Positions 1 to 8,403 of a DNA stretch of 64,000 nucleotides are shown here, piece by piece. This stretch comes from Pseudorhodobacter sp. E13 (GTDB taxonomy: Bacteria > Pseudomonadota > Alphaproteobacteria > Rhodobacterales > Rhodobacteraceae), in NCBI RefSeq assembly GCF_003991405.1, contig NZ_RPEN01000159.1:310001-374000 (forward strand), given 5' to 3'. The notes beneath the pieces are model-generated. The model worked only from the letters and a program-made list of their open reading frames with translations, searched no databases and was not told where the DNA came from. The stretch's first letter is position 1; the number at the start of each line of letters is the position of its first letter. The position numbers were made by a program, and so were the translations under genes.

Positions 1-1
1 C

Positions 2-76
2 ATCAAAGACCCCAGCCAGAACATCAACTGGACCACGCCGCAGGGCGGCGACGGGCCGAACTATCCGAACATGTAA
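2..76 (+). CDS. Electron transfer flavoprotein-ubiquinone oxidoreductase, C-terminal end (partial)
   Basis: Only the last 24 codons and the TAA stop lie in the window; the rest is upstream. The tail reads IKDPSQNINW and then a Pro/Gly-rich end finishing in NYPNM. This is the highly conserved C-terminus of ETF-QO, the membrane-associated flavin/4Fe-4S enzyme that passes electrons from electron-transfer flavoprotein to ubiquinone during fatty-acid and amino-acid oxidation. The reading frame is open from the window edge, and a good rho-independent terminator follows 35 bases after the stop, which supports a real gene end. The identification rests on this short tail alone. Confidence 0.85.
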   Translation: MKDPSQNINWTTPQGGDGPNYPNM

Positions 77-110
77 ATGGGCCTGCGCCGCGCGCGCAGA
101 CGCATCTGGC

Positions 111-141
111 AAAGGGCGGGCCGATGGTGCCCGCCCTTTTT
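111..141 (+). terminator. Rho-independent terminator after the ETF-QO gene
   Basis: A 9-bp GC-rich stem (AAGGGCGGG at 112-120 pairing with CCCGCCCTT at 130-138) has a 9-base loop and runs into a T tract at 137-141. It lies just after the ETF-QO stop and before the TPR gene. Confidence 0.85.
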
Positions 142-304
142 CGTTGCAAATGGCCCTTGTCCAACACGCACACGGCCCATCCTTTCGCGGCAAACCCTAA
201 CAATCGCGCGAGGCAGGGGCCAAACCCGGTTTTTGACCGCTGGGTCGCATTGCCTTGCCCCCGCGCGCGCACTACCCTGCCCCAAACCCTATGGGAGATT
301 TTAT

Positions 305-2008
305 ATGCAGTTCCGCCCCGTTCTTGCCGCCGCATTGCTGGCGATGTGGTCGCAACCCTTGGTGGCGCAGGCGCAGGGCATCGACCCCGGCGCCTATCTG
401 GCCGCGCGTGTGGCAGGCACCTCGGATGATTACCGCGAGGCGGCGCATTGGTTTACCCGCGCGCTGATCGCCGCGCCTGATGATGTCTGGCTGATGGATG
501 GGGCGATTGTGGCGCAGCTTGGCGCGGGCAATCTGGATGCAGCAATTGCGGTGGCGCAGCGCCTGAAATCCAAAGGGGCGAAATCGCAACCCGCCGAATT
601 GGCGCTGATCGCCGACCAAGCCAAGCGCGGCGATTTTGAGGCGCTGAAGGCGACCGAGGAAGGTGGCCGCACCGGGGCCCTGTTGCTGGATGGCCTGATC
701 CGCGCTTGGGGGGAATTGGGCACAGGCCGGATGTCCGAGGCGCTGGAAGCCTTTGACGCAATGGCGCAAACCGAAGGGCTGCAAGCCTTTGGCCTGTTCC
801 ACAAGGCCCTGGCCCTGGCCTCGGTCGGGGATTTTGAAGGGGCGGAAAAGATCTTCGCGGGCGAGGAAGGCGGCACCATCAACGTGATGCGGCGCGGCAC
901 CATGGCGCATATCCAGATCCTCAGCCAGTTAGAGCGGAACCAAGACGCCATTGCGGTGCTGGACAAGGCCTTTCCCGGCGAAAGCGACCCCGAGGTGACG
1001 GCCCTGCGCGCGCGGCTGGAAACCGGAGAGCCTGTGCCCTTTGAGGTGACGCGCAATGTCACCGACGGGATTGCCGAGGTGTTCTTTACCCTTGCGCTTG
1101 CGCTGAACGGTGAGGCATCGGACGGGTTCACCCTGCAATATGCCCGCGTGGCATCCTATCTGCGCCCGGATCATGCCGAGGCGATCTTGCTTGCCGGGGC
1201 GATGCTGGAAAACCAAGGCCAGTTTGATCTGGCGACCGAGGCCTATGCCACCGTCCCGCGTGAGGATGGCGGCTTTTTTGCCGCCGAGATCGGGCGCGCG
1301 CGGTCGTTGAAAGGCGCGGGCAATCTGGAAGCCGCGCTGGAGGTGTTGAACGGTCTGGTGCGCGACAACCCGACGCTGATTTCGGTGCATCTGGCCTTGG
1401 CCGATATGCTGCGCGGTGCCGAACGCTGGGCCGAGGCCAGCGCCGCCTATGACGGTGCGGTCGCGCTGATCCCGCAGCCTGCACCGGCGGGGTTCTGGTC
1501 TGTCTATTACAGTCGCGCGATCACGTTGGAGCGTCAGAAAATCTGGGAACGCGCCGAGGCCGATTTCCGCAAAGCGCTGGCGTTGGAACCGGATCAGCCG
1601 CAGGTGCTGAACTATCTTGGCTACAGCTTTCTGGAACGGGGCGAGAATTATGAGGAAGCGCTGTCGATGATCGAACGCGCGGTCGCCCAGCGCCCTGACA
1701 GCGGCTATATCATCGACAGTCTGGCTTGGGGCTATTTCCTTGCCGGGCGCTATGCCGAAGCCGTGGAACCGATGGAGCGCGCCTCGGTGCTGGAACCGGT
1801 GGACCCGACCGTGACGGACCATCTGGGCGATGTCTATTGGGCCGTGGGCCGCAAGCGGGAGGCCCAGTTTCAATGGCGCCGCGCCCTGTCCTTTGACCCG
1901 GAAGAAGACGTCGCCGTGCGCATCCGCCGCAAGCTTGAAATCGGTCTTGACGAGGTGCTGAAGGAAGAGGGTGCGAAGTCTTTGTCCGATGTCGCGAATG
2001 GTAACTGA
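305..2008 (+). CDS. Secreted tetratricopeptide-repeat protein
   Basis: A 567-residue protein with an N-terminal signal peptide (about residues 1-22, hydrophobic core and an Ala-X-Ala type end) followed by helical TPR-like repeats along its whole length. The clearest repeats are in the last 140 residues, with LNYLGYSFLERG, a matching DSLAWGYFLAGRY unit and HLGDVYWAVGRK. It is probably a periplasmic or envelope scaffold; its partner is unknown. The open frame extends upstream to 77, but ATG 305 is chosen because GGGAG lies about 8 bases before it and it creates the signal peptide. Its end overlaps the start of ispE, so the two are likely coupled. Similar TPR proteins precede ispE in related genomes as far as I know, but no function is established. 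Confidence 0.85.
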   Translation: MQFRPVLAAALLAMWSQPLVAQAQGIDPGAYLAARVAGTSDDYREAAHWFTRALIAAPDDVWLMDGAIVAQLGAGNLDAAIAVAQRLKSKGAKSQPAELALIADQAKRGDFEALKATEEGGRTGALLLDGLIRAWGELGTGRMSEALEAFDAMAQTEGLQAFGLFHKALALASVGDFEGAEKIFAGEEGGTINVMRRGTMAHIQILSQLERNQDAIAVLDKAFPGESDPEVTALRARLETGEPVPFEVTRNVTDGIAEVFFTLALALNGEASDGFTLQYARVASYLRPDHAEAILLAGAMLENQGQFDLATEAYATVPREDGGFFAAEIGRARSLKGAGNLEAALEVLNGLVRDNPTLISVHLALADMLRGAERWAEASAAYDGAVALIPQPAPAGFWSVYYSRAITLERQKIWERAEADFRKALALEPDQPQVLNYLGYSFLERGENYEEALSMIERAVAQRPDSGYIIDSLAWGYFLAGRYAEAVEPMERASVLEPVDPTVTDHLGDVYWAVGRKREAQFQWRRALSFDPEEDVAVRIRRKLEIGLDEVLKEEGAKSLSDVANGN

Positions 2009-2909
2009 GCAGGCTTTTGCCAAGATAAACCTGACGCTGCACGTCACTGGCCAGCGCGACGATGGCTATCATCTGCTGGACAGTCTGGTGGTGTTTGCCA
2101 GCATCGGCGACCGGCTGGATGTAGCTCCGGCAGCCGTGTCCTCGCTGATGCTGGAAGGGCCATTCGGGGCCGAAGTGCCCGCCGATATGGATAATCTTGT
2201 GTTGCGGGCGGCGCGGCTTTTTGCGCCATCGCAAGGTTTCGCCTTCACCTTGCAAAAGCACCTGCCGCCTGCCTCTGGCATTGGTGGCGGTTCGGCAGAT
2301 GCGGCGGCGGCCATTCGTGGCGTTGTTCGACTTATGGTCGCGGGGGGCGAGGGCAGCGCTGTCGAAGACAGCCTCCACCAGATTGACCGGGACAAGGTGC
2401 TGCGTCTTGGGGCCGATGTGCCGATCTGCCTGTTCTCCCACCCCGCAAGGATGCGCGGAATCGGAGAGCGGATTTCCTTTGTGAAAACCCCGGAATGTTG
2501 GATAACCCTTGTCAATCCACGGGTAGAGGTGCCAACGCCGCAGGTCTTTAAAGCCTTGACCACCAAGCAGCACCCCGCGATGCCCGATGCCCTGCCCGAT
2601 TGGCCCGATGCCACAGCGCTTGCGGCTTGGCTGCGGGGCCAGCGCAACGATCTGCAAGCCCCCGCCCAAGCCATTGCGCCGGTGATCACCGATGTTCTGA
2701 CCAGTCTTCAGGCGCAACCCGGCACGTTGATCGCGCGGATGTCCGGGTCTGGTGCCACCTGCTTTGCGCTTTTTGCTGATGCGGCCGGGGCCAAAGCGGC
2801 CAGCGCGGCGATTGGCCGGAACCACCCGGACTGGTGGGTGGCCGATGGGTCTGTTTTTCCCGGCAGCAAAGCCGCCGAACTAAATCAGTTGATGCGCGAG
2901 ACGACGTAA
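1998..2909 (+). CDS. ispE: 4-diphosphocytidyl-2-C-methyl-D-erythritol kinase
   Basis: IspE phosphorylates the 2-hydroxyl of CDP-methylerythritol in the MEP pathway for isoprenoids. The protein (303 residues) begins EQAFAKINLTLHV, the usual IspE start, and carries the GHMP-kinase ATP loop PPASGIGGGSADAAA near residue 90 plus the C-terminal MSGSGATCFALF segment. ATG 1998 gives the usual family N-terminus; ATG 1989 or GTG 1971 (with AAGGAAGAGG directly before it) are possible and would extend the overlap with the TPR gene. The 3' end overlaps the convergent polyprenyl synthase by 25 bases. Its neighbour makes a downstream product of the same isoprenoid supply. Confidence 0.95.
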   Translation: MVTEQAFAKINLTLHVTGQRDDGYHLLDSLVVFASIGDRLDVAPAAVSSLMLEGPFGAEVPADMDNLVLRAARLFAPSQGFAFTLQKHLPPASGIGGGSADAAAAIRGVVRLMVAGGEGSAVEDSLHQIDRDKVLRLGADVPICLFSHPARMRGIGERISFVKTPECWITLVNPRVEVPTPQVFKALTTKQHPAMPDALPDWPDATALAAWLRGQRNDLQAPAQAIAPVITDVLTSLQAQPGTLIARMSGSGATCFALFADAAGAKAASAAIGRNHPDWWVADGSVFPGSKAAELNQLMRETT

Positions 2910-3880
2910 TCCGCAAGGTCCTGCAAGGCGTTGCGCAAGCGATGCTCTGGCAGGATATCCAGCGCGCTGCGGGCTTTGGCCGCCCAAGCCAGCGCATCGG
3001 CGCGGGCCGCCTCCATCGTGCCGTGACGGGCCATGATCGCCATGGCCTGCGCCAAATCCCCCTCGCGCTGGTCGCCCTTGCCGATGGTGCGTTGCCAAAA
3101 GCTGCGTTCCTCGGCATCGGCCTGCGCGATGGCCTTGATAACCGGCAGAGTCAGCTTGCGCTCGCGGAAATCATCGCCGGGGTTTTTGCCGATCACAGCC
3201 TCGGACCCGCCGTAATCCAGCAGATCATCCGCGATCTGGAACGCAATCCCCAGCGCATCGCCATAGGCAAACAGCGCGCGCACATGATCTTCGGGCGCGC
3301 CCGCTATCACGCCGCCCACCTCTGTCGCCGCAGAAAACAGAGCGGCGGTTTTGCCGCGCACCACTTGCAGATAAATCGCCTCGGTGGTGGCCAGATCCTG
3401 TGCGGCGGTCAGTTGCAGCACCTCGCCTTCGGCAATCGTGGCCGAGGCATTGGCCAGAATGTCCAGAACCCGCAGCGACCCGGTTTCCACCATCAACTGA
3501 AAGCTGCGCGAAAACAGATAATCGCCCACCAGAACGGCAGTCTGGTTGTTCCACAGGATATTGGCCGTCTTGCGTCCGCGCCGCTTTTCGCTTTCGTCCA
3601 CCACATCATCATGCAGCAGCGTGGCGGTGTGAATAAACTCCACCGTTGCGGCCAGATGCACATGATAGGGGCCATCGTAACCACACAACCGCGCCGCCGC
3701 CAATGTCAGCAAAGGGCGCAAGCGCTTGCCGCCTGCCCCGATCAGATGGTCCGTCACCTCGGGGATACGCGGCGCATGTTCCGAGGCCATCCGCGCGCGA
3801 ATCAGGGCGTTGACGGCGGCCATATCCTCGGCCAGCCAAGCGGCCAGTTGATCCTGCGGTTTCGCGACTGTCTGGTTCAT
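2885..3880 (-). CDS. ispB: All-trans polyprenyl-diphosphate synthase (ubiquinone side chain)
   Basis: A trans-prenyltransferase of 331 residues that elongates farnesyl diphosphate with isopentenyl diphosphate to make the ubiquinone tail, in this group most likely decaprenyl (Q10). Both aspartate-rich motifs are present: DDVVDE at residues 91-96 (FARM) and DDLLD at 218-222 (SARM), and GGKRLRP near residue 50 binds the diphosphate. ATG 3880 gives the usual family N-terminus, but ATG 3892 and GTG 3919 are in frame. The gene is convergent with ispE and overlaps it by 25 bases. Chain length cannot be decided from the sequence alone. Confidence 0.92.
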   Translation of the reverse strand: MNQTVAKPQDQLAAWLAEDMAAVNALIRARMASEHAPRIPEVTDHLIGAGGKRLRPLLTLAAARLCGYDGPYHVHLAATVEFIHTATLLHDDVVDESEKRRGRKTANILWNNQTAVLVGDYLFSRSFQLMVETGSLRVLDILANASATIAEGEVLQLTAAQDLATTEAIYLQVVRGKTAALFSAATEVGGVIAGAPEDHVRALFAYGDALGIAFQIADDLLDYGGSEAVIGKNPGDDFRERKLTLPVIKAIAQADAEERSFWQRTIGKGDQREGDLAQAMAIMARHGTMEAARADALAWAAKARSALDILPEHRLRNALQDLADYVVSRIN

Positions 3881-4028
3881 GCCTTGCCCCATCTGCACCG
3901 TTCTGGCCTTGGTTGTCACCTTCCTGTGACCTGTTCAACCCCTTACACCCACCACAGCCCCATCCATCCTTGTTCACGCTGATGTCAGCAACCTCGACAG
4001 GCGCGCGCCCAACGATTATGTCCAAGGT

Positions 4029-4244
4029 ATGAAAGAGCTTTTGCGCACGACCGATCCGACAATCATCGCCTGGGCCAGCGCGCTCTTGCAGGGTGAGGGT
4101 ATAGAGACGTTTGAGATTGACGTCCACATGAGCATACTGGATGGCTCCTTGGGCATATTGCCACGGCGGCTGATGGTGATGGACCGCGATCTGTTCATCG
4201 CGCGGGCCGTGTTGACCGATAATGAAATTCCAACGGGGCAATAG
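4029..4244 (+). CDS. DUF2007-type small protein
   Basis: A 71-residue acidic cytoplasmic protein starting KELLRTTDPTIIAWASALL, typical of the DUF2007 family of putative signal-transducing proteins. Family members are small alpha/beta domains; no reaction is known. It sits 14 bases before the methyltransferase gene on the same strand, so the two are probably co-transcribed, and is divergent from the polyprenyl synthase. No signal peptide, cysteines or membrane segment are visible. Confidence 0.75.
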   Translation: MKELLRTTDPTIIAWASALLQGEGIETFEIDVHMSILDGSLGILPRRLMVMDRDLFIARAVLTDNEIPTGQ

Positions 4245-4258
4245 GGTTCGATTACGGG

Positions 4259-5017
4259 ATGTTTGCGCCAGAAGACCTGACAGATGACGCATTCCTCGGG
4301 GGCCGCTTGCAGCTTTGGCAACCCCGGCGCGGCTACCGCGCAGCAACCGACCCGGTGCTGATGGCCGCCTGCTGCCCGGCCGAACCGGGGCAAAGCGTGC
4401 TTGATCTGGGCTGTGGCGCGGGCGCAGGTGCGCTGTGCCTTGGGGCACGGGTGCCGGGGCTGACGCTGGCCGGGCTGGAACTGCAAGCCGACTATGCCAC
4501 CTTGGCACGGCGCAACGCGGCGCGCGCGGGCTTGGGGTTTGAGGTGGTCGAAGGCTCCATCCTTGATATGCCCCGCGCGCTGCGCCGCGATTTCGATCAT
4601 GTCATCACCAACCCACCCTATTACCCGCCCGTTGGCACCCCCGCCGCCGATGAAGGCCGCAATCTGGCCCTGCGCGAAGAGGTGCTGCTGGCCGATTGGA
4701 TCACAGCCGCCAAGCGCCGCGTCATGCCTTTGGGCTGGCTGACGCTGATCGTGCGTGCAGACCGTCTGGGCGATGCGCTGGTGGGTTTGGGCGATAGCAT
4801 GGGGTCAGTGACCATCCTGCCCTTTGCCGCGCGCGAGGGGCGCGAGGCCGGGCGTGTGGTGATCCGGTCGCGCAAAGGCGGGCGGGGGGCCTTGCGCCTG
4901 CTGGCCCCGTTCGTGCTGCATGACGGGGCCGAACACCCCGGCGACCGCGACAACCATTCCCCCCAAGCCGAACAGGTTTTCCGGCACGGACACGGGCTTG
5001 GGCATTTGTTTAGCTAA
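4259..5017 (+). CDS. TrmN6-like N6-adenine methyltransferase
   Basis: A 252-residue SAM-dependent methyltransferase. The SAM-binding motif VLDLGCGAGAGAL lies near residue 48 and the catalytic NPPY motif (VITNPPYYPP) near residue 120, which marks N6-adenine or N5-glutamine methyltransferases. Overall it resembles the YfiC/TrmN6 group that modifies A37 of tRNA1(Val); the start LTDDAFLGGRLQLWQP is typical of the alphaproteobacterial branch. It follows a DUF2007 gene by 14 bases, with which it is probably an operon. The RNA substrate is inferred from the family only. Confidence 0.8.
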   Translation: MFAPEDLTDDAFLGGRLQLWQPRRGYRAATDPVLMAACCPAEPGQSVLDLGCGAGAGALCLGARVPGLTLAGLELQADYATLARRNAARAGLGFEVVEGSILDMPRALRRDFDHVITNPPYYPPVGTPAADEGRNLALREEVLLADWITAAKRRVMPLGWLTLIVRADRLGDALVGLGDSMGSVTILPFAAREGREAGRVVIRSRKGGRGALRLLAPFVLHDGAEHPGDRDNHSPQAEQVFRHGHGLGHLFS

Positions 5018-5046
5018 GTTCTCGGCAATCTGTGGCCGATGCTGTT

Positions 5047-5100
5047 CGGTTTTCCGTGACAAGTTGTAAAACTTATGTTGCACTGGTGTAACGGAAACCG
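5047..5100 (+). promoter_or_regulatory. Nested inverted repeat ahead of the YdcH gene
   Basis: CGGTTTTCCGT (5047-5057) can pair with ACGGAAACCG (5091-5100) around an inner perfect hairpin AAGTT-GTAA-AACTT (5061-5074). The second arm ends 18 bases before the YdcH ATG. A possible promoter, TTGTAA then TGTAAC with a 17-base spacer, overlaps the same stretch, so it may be an operator or a leader structure. Confidence 0.4.
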
Positions 5101-5117
5101 TTTACAGGAGGACTCGA

Positions 5118-5282
5118 ATGACCATTGCTTCGCACCTGCAGGAACTCCGCCGCAAGCATGAAAACCTTTCATCCATGGTTGAACAAGCGGAACGTAGCCC
5201 CGGTGCAGACCACCTTAAGGTTGCTGAACTCAAGAAACAGAAGCTTCGGCTGAAAGAAGAGATTACGCGTCTGGCACAATAG
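5118..5282 (+). CDS. YdcH/DUF465 family small coiled-coil protein
   Basis: A 54-residue charged helical protein, starting MTIASHLQELRRKHENLSSM and ending EEITRLAQ. The pattern of a short helix, a break and a second Lys/Glu-rich helix (KVAELKKQKLRLKEEI) fits the DUF465 (YdcH) family, a two-helix coiled-coil domain of unknown function. The Shine-Dalgarno ACAGGAGGA lies 7 bases before ATG 5118. The last 20 bases overlap the 3' end of the convergent EamA gene, and an inverted repeat occupies its leader. Strong ribosome site and intact family pattern make it a real gene despite its size. Confidence 0.85.
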   Translation: MTIASHLQELRRKHENLSSMVEQAERSPGADHLKVAELKKQKLRLKEEITRLAQ

Positions 5283-6147
5283 CCTGACGCCCGGCACTGG
5301 CGCGCGCTGCCAGTGCCGCACCCGCCGTGATAAGCACCGTGGCGACAGCCAGTGATGCGGTCGGTTGCGCGATACCCGCAGCGACCAAGACCAAAGTAGA
5401 CAATAGCGGCGCGGCATAGGAGGCGACACCCAAAAGCTGGATGTCGCCTTTTTTCATGCCGATATCCCAAGTGAAAAACGCAGCCCCCACCGGGCCTATC
5501 CCCAGCGCCAGCACCGCGCCCCACCCCAGCGGGGTGGCAGGCCATTGGGTGGTTTCCAGCGTCAGATGCGCCAGCAAGGACAGGGCGGCCGTGGCAAGGC
5601 AATAGATCGTCACGCTTTCTGTCGGCACAGCCCCCAGACGGCGCGACAACACCGAATAGCTGGACCATGTCAACGCGCACAAAAAGGCCAGCGCCAGCGC
5701 AGGCAGGGAGTTGGCCCCGCCATCCCCGCGCGATGCAACCACGATCAACCCCGCGCCCAGCAGCGCGATAAACGCCCCGATCACATGGCCCTTGCGCAAA
5801 CGCTCTCCCGGCAGCAGGCCCGAGAACAGCACGATAAACAGCGGCCAAAGATAGGCGATCAGCCCGGTGGCGGCTGTGGGGCCCCAGCGAAATGCAGTGA
5901 AATAAAAGAAGTGATAACCAAAAAGCCCCAATGTGCCAAAGGCATAGACCTTCCAGCTGATCTTGCGCAAGGCGCCAAGCCCGATGCCCCGCGCCGTCCA
6001 GACGAGCCCGATCACCCCGCCGATGCCAAAGCAGATCGCGCTGAGTTGAAAGGGCGGCACCGGGGCAGAGCCGATGGTGAACAGCGCCAGAAGCGCCCAC
6101 ATCAGGACAGCGGTAAAGCCGATGAGCGTGGCGCGGGGGCGAGTCAT
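5263..6147 (-). CDS. EamA-family transporter (YddG-like exporter)
   Basis: A 294-residue inner-membrane protein with about ten hydrophobic segments in two EamA repeats, the drug/metabolite transporter fold. Features such as GYHFFYFTAF and YLWPLFIVLFS in the first half resemble the YddG group of aromatic amino acid exporters, but the substrate is not provable here. It starts at ATG 6147, downstream of phbB on the same strand and separated from it by a terminator and a copy of the dispersed intergenic motif, so it is probably transcribed on its own. It converges on and overlaps the YdcH gene by 20 bases. Confidence 0.85.
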   Translation of the reverse strand: MTRPRATLIGFTAVLMWALLALFTIGSAPVPPFQLSAICFGIGGVIGLVWTARGIGLGALRKISWKVYAFGTLGLFGYHFFYFTAFRWGPTAATGLIAYLWPLFIVLFSGLLPGERLRKGHVIGAFIALLGAGLIVVASRGDGGANSLPALALAFLCALTWSSYSVLSRRLGAVPTESVTIYCLATAALSLLAHLTLETTQWPATPLGWGAVLALGIGPVGAAFFTWDIGMKKGDIQLLGVASYAAPLLSTLVLVAAGIAQPTASLAVATVLITAGAALAARASAGRQAIVPDA

Positions 6148-6181
6148 TCCAAAGCCTTTTCTGCGGGGTCAGCCGTGGATA

Positions 6182-6202
6182 GGTATTTGGACCAAGATGA
6201 AA
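6182..6202 (-). repeat. Dispersed intergenic motif, copy F
   Basis: Read on the minus strand this is TTTCATCTTGGTCCAAATAC plus one more C. It differs at three positions from the identical copies at 49791 and 54185. It lies downstream of phbB and its terminator. Confidence 0.6.
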
Positions 6203-6213
6203 CCGCAACCACG

Positions 6214-6241
6214 AAAAAGGGGCCAGCCTGTGGCCAGCCCC
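6214..6241 (-). terminator. Rho-independent terminator after phbB
   Basis: On the minus strand a 10-bp stem (GGGGCTGGCC, loop ACA, GGCTGGCCCC, with two G-U pairs) is followed directly by TTTTT. It lies 22 bases after the phbB stop and ends the phbA-phbB unit. Confidence 0.85.
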
Positions 6242-6262
6242 TGAATGCCCTGTCCGATGGGA

Positions 6263-6985
6263 TCAGACGAAGAATTGCGCGCCGTTTGCGCTGATGGTGG
6301 AGCCGTTGATAAAACTTGCATCATCCGAGACAAGGAACGCCACGCAGCGCGCGATTTCTTCCGGCTCGCCCAGACGACCAGCAGGGATGCCTGCAATGAT
6401 CGACTCGCGCACTTTTTCCGGCACGGCCATGACCATTTCGGTCGCGATATAACCGGGGCAGATGGCGTTGGCGGTGATGCCCGCGCGCGCGCCTTCTTGT
6501 GCGAGGCTTTTCACAATGCCCAGATCGCCCGCCTTGGTCGCGGCATAGTTCACTTGCGCGAATTGCCCCTTTTGCCCGTTGATCGAGGAGATCACGACAA
6601 CACGGCCAAATTTCCGCTCGCGCATGCCCGGCCAGATCGGGTGAACGGTGTTGAACACGCCTGTCAGGTTGGTGTCGATCACCTGATGCCACTGTTCGGG
6701 CGTCATCTTGTGGAACGGCGCATCGCGGGTGATGCCCGCATTGGCCACGACGATTTCCACGGGGCCAAGATCAGCCTCTACCTTGGCGATGCCGGCTTTG
6801 GAGGCCTCATAATCTGCAACGTTCCACTTGTAGGTCTTGATTCCGGTTTCGGCTGTGAACTTCGCTGCGGCATCGTCATTGCCCGCATAGTTTGCGGCAA
6901 CCGTGTAGCCGGCGTTCTTCAACGCGATTGCAATCGCTGCGCCAATACCGCGCGACCCCCCGGTGACAAGGGCGACTCTAGACAT
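6263..6985 (-). CDS. phbB: Acetoacetyl-CoA reductase (NADPH)
   Basis: A 240-residue short-chain dehydrogenase that reduces acetoacetyl-CoA to (R)-3-hydroxybutyryl-CoA, the monomer for polyhydroxybutyrate. The cofactor motif VTGGSRGIGAAIA is at residues 7-19, NAGI follows near 88, and the catalytic Ser and Tyr-X3-Lys are in SSINGQKG and VNYAATKAG; the C-terminus SINGxxxxANGAQ type pattern is as in PhaB. ATG 6985 is chosen because GTGGAGGAACT lies just before it, although the frame is open to 7069. It lies downstream of phbA with an RNA hairpin between them, and a terminator follows. No polymerase gene is in the window. Confidence 0.95.
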   Translation of the reverse strand: MSRVALVTGGSRGIGAAIAIALKNAGYTVAANYAGNDDAAAKFTAETGIKTYKWNVADYEASKAGIAKVEADLGPVEIVVANAGITRDAPFHKMTPEQWHQVIDTNLTGVFNTVHPIWPGMRERKFGRVVVISSINGQKGQFAQVNYAATKAGDLGIVKSLAQEGARAGITANAICPGYIATEMVMAVPEKVRESIIAGIPAGRLGEPEEIARCVAFLVSDDASFINGSTISANGAQFFV

Positions 6986-7033
6986 GATAGTTCCTCCACG
7001 TGATTGATTTGTAATAGTGTTATCGAAACCAAT

Positions 7034-7062
7034 ATGCGGACGCAATATTATTGCGCCCGCAT
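7034..7062 (-). other. Intercistronic RNA hairpin between phbA and phbB
   Basis: On the minus (transcribed) strand, ATGCGGGCGCAA and TTGCGTCCGCAT form a 12-bp stem with a 5-base loop. The single non-Watson-Crick position is a G-U pair on the minus strand but an A-C mismatch on the plus strand, which suggests selection on the phbA-phbB transcript. No T tract follows on the minus strand, so it looks like an mRNA stability or partial-termination element, not a full terminator. Confidence 0.6.
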
Positions 7063-7090
7063 TTTTCAATCTTTAAGCGACATGCAGGGA

Positions 7091-8266
7091 TCAGGGACGC
7101 TCAAGGCACATAGCCACACCCATGCCGCCGCCGATGCACAGTGTGGCAAGACCCTTCTTGGCGTCGCGGCGCTTCATCTCGAACAGCAGGGTGTTCAGGA
7201 TACGCGCGCCCGAGGCACCGATCGGGTGGCCGATGGCGATTGCGCCGCCGTTCACGTTCACCACATCGGGGTTCCAGCCCATATCCTTGTTCACGGCGCA
7301 GGCCTGCGCGGCAAAGGCTTCGTTCGCCTCCACAAGGTCCAGATCAGCCGCTTTCCAACCGGCTTTGGTCAGGGCCTTGCGGCTGGCGTAAATCGGGCCC
7401 ACACCCATGATGGCCGGGTCCAGACCCGCGGTGGAGTAGGATGCAATGCGCGCCAGCGGCGTCAGACCACGCTTTGCGGCCTCAGCCTCGGACATCAGCA
7501 GAACACCTGCCGCGCCATCATTCAGGCCAGAGGCGTTGCCCGCCGTCACGCTGCCGTCCTTGGTGAAGGCCGGGCGCAGTTTTTGCATCGATTCCAGCGT
7601 GGCGCCGTGGCGGATATATTCATCGGCATCCACGGTGATATCGCCTTTGCGGGTCTTGATGGTGAAGGCCACAATCTCATCCGCGAACTTGCCTGCCTTT
7701 TGCGCAGCCTCTGCCTTGTTCTGGCTGGCCAAGGCAAAGGCGTCCTGCATCTCACGGCTGATCTGCCATTTTTCGGCAACGTTTTCAGCGGTTTGCCCCA
7801 TATGATAGCCGTTGAACGCATCCCAAAGCCCGTCTTTGATCATGCTGTCGATCATCTTCATGTCACCCATTTTGGTGCCCGACCGCAGATGCGCGACATG
7901 GGGGGACATGGACATGTTTTCCTGACCACCGGCGACCACAATCGCCGCATCGCCCAGTTGCACATGCTGTGCCCCCAAAGCGACCGCGCGCAGGCCCGAG
8001 CCGCACACCTGGTTCAAGGACCAGGCCGAGGCTTCCTGCGGCAGTCCGGCAAGAATATGGGCCTGACGGGCCGGGTTCTGGCCTTGGCCCGCAGTCAGCA
8101 CCTGCCCCAGAATGGTTTCTTCGACTTCAGACTTGTCGACACCAGCACGGGCCAGAACTTCGGAAATGACGGCAGCGCCCAGCTCATGCGCCGGCGTATT
8201 GGCAAAAGCGCCATTAAAGCTGCCTACGGCAGTCCGCGCGGCTGAAACGATTACAACATTGGTCAT
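7091..8266 (-). CDS. phbA: Acetyl-CoA C-acetyltransferase (beta-ketothiolase)
   Basis: A 391-residue thiolase that condenses two acetyl-CoA to acetoacetyl-CoA, the first step of polyhydroxybutyrate synthesis. The nucleophile is Cys88 in [10 protein letters not shown]; His347 (GHPIGASG) and Cys377 (CIGGGMG) complete the active site. Length is normal for biosynthetic thiolases. ATG 8266 has AAGGGGAAGG before it. phbB follows on the same strand after 105 bases that hold a hairpin, so the two are likely one transcript. The EAL gene lies upstream on the same strand with 137 bases between, probably a separate unit. Confidence 0.96.
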   Translation of the reverse strand: MTNVVIVSAARTAVGSFNGAFANTPAHELGAAVISEVLARAGVDKSEVEETILGQVLTAGQGQNPARQAHILAGLPQEASAWSLNQVCGSGLRAVALGAQHVQLGDAAIVVAGGQENMSMSPHVAHLRSGTKMGDMKMIDSMIKDGLWDAFNGYHMGQTAENVAEKWQISREMQDAFALASQNKAEAAQKAGKFADEIVAFTIKTRKGDITVDADEYIRHGATLESMQKLRPAFTKDGSVTAGNASGLNDGAAGVLLMSEAEAAKRGLTPLARIASYSTAGLDPAIMGVGPIYASRKALTKAGWKAADLDLVEANEAFAAQACAVNKDMGWNPDVVNVNGGAIAIGHPIGASGARILNTLLFEMKRRDAKKGLATLCIGGGMGVAMCLERP

Positions 8267-8403
8267 GTTAGGTCCTTCCCCTTACCCAGAACGCGGCGTG
8301 GTCTTCCCAAGCCGCCGTTACCCTTGGCCTAAGGCGAGTGGGACCAAAAAGCAAGGTTTTCGCAGCCCGGTCAGGGCACAGATTTGACGCAGGGGAAATG
8401 CCA

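Noticed and set aside
77-304. N-terminal extension of the TPR protein to 77
   Set aside because: It would pass through a terminator and has no signal peptide; ATG 305 has both a ribosome site and a signal peptide.
2834-3982. Long plus-strand open frame of 382 codons
   Set aside because: It is the antisense of the polyprenyl-diphosphate synthase, with His/Gln/Arg-rich composition typical of GC-rich shadow frames.
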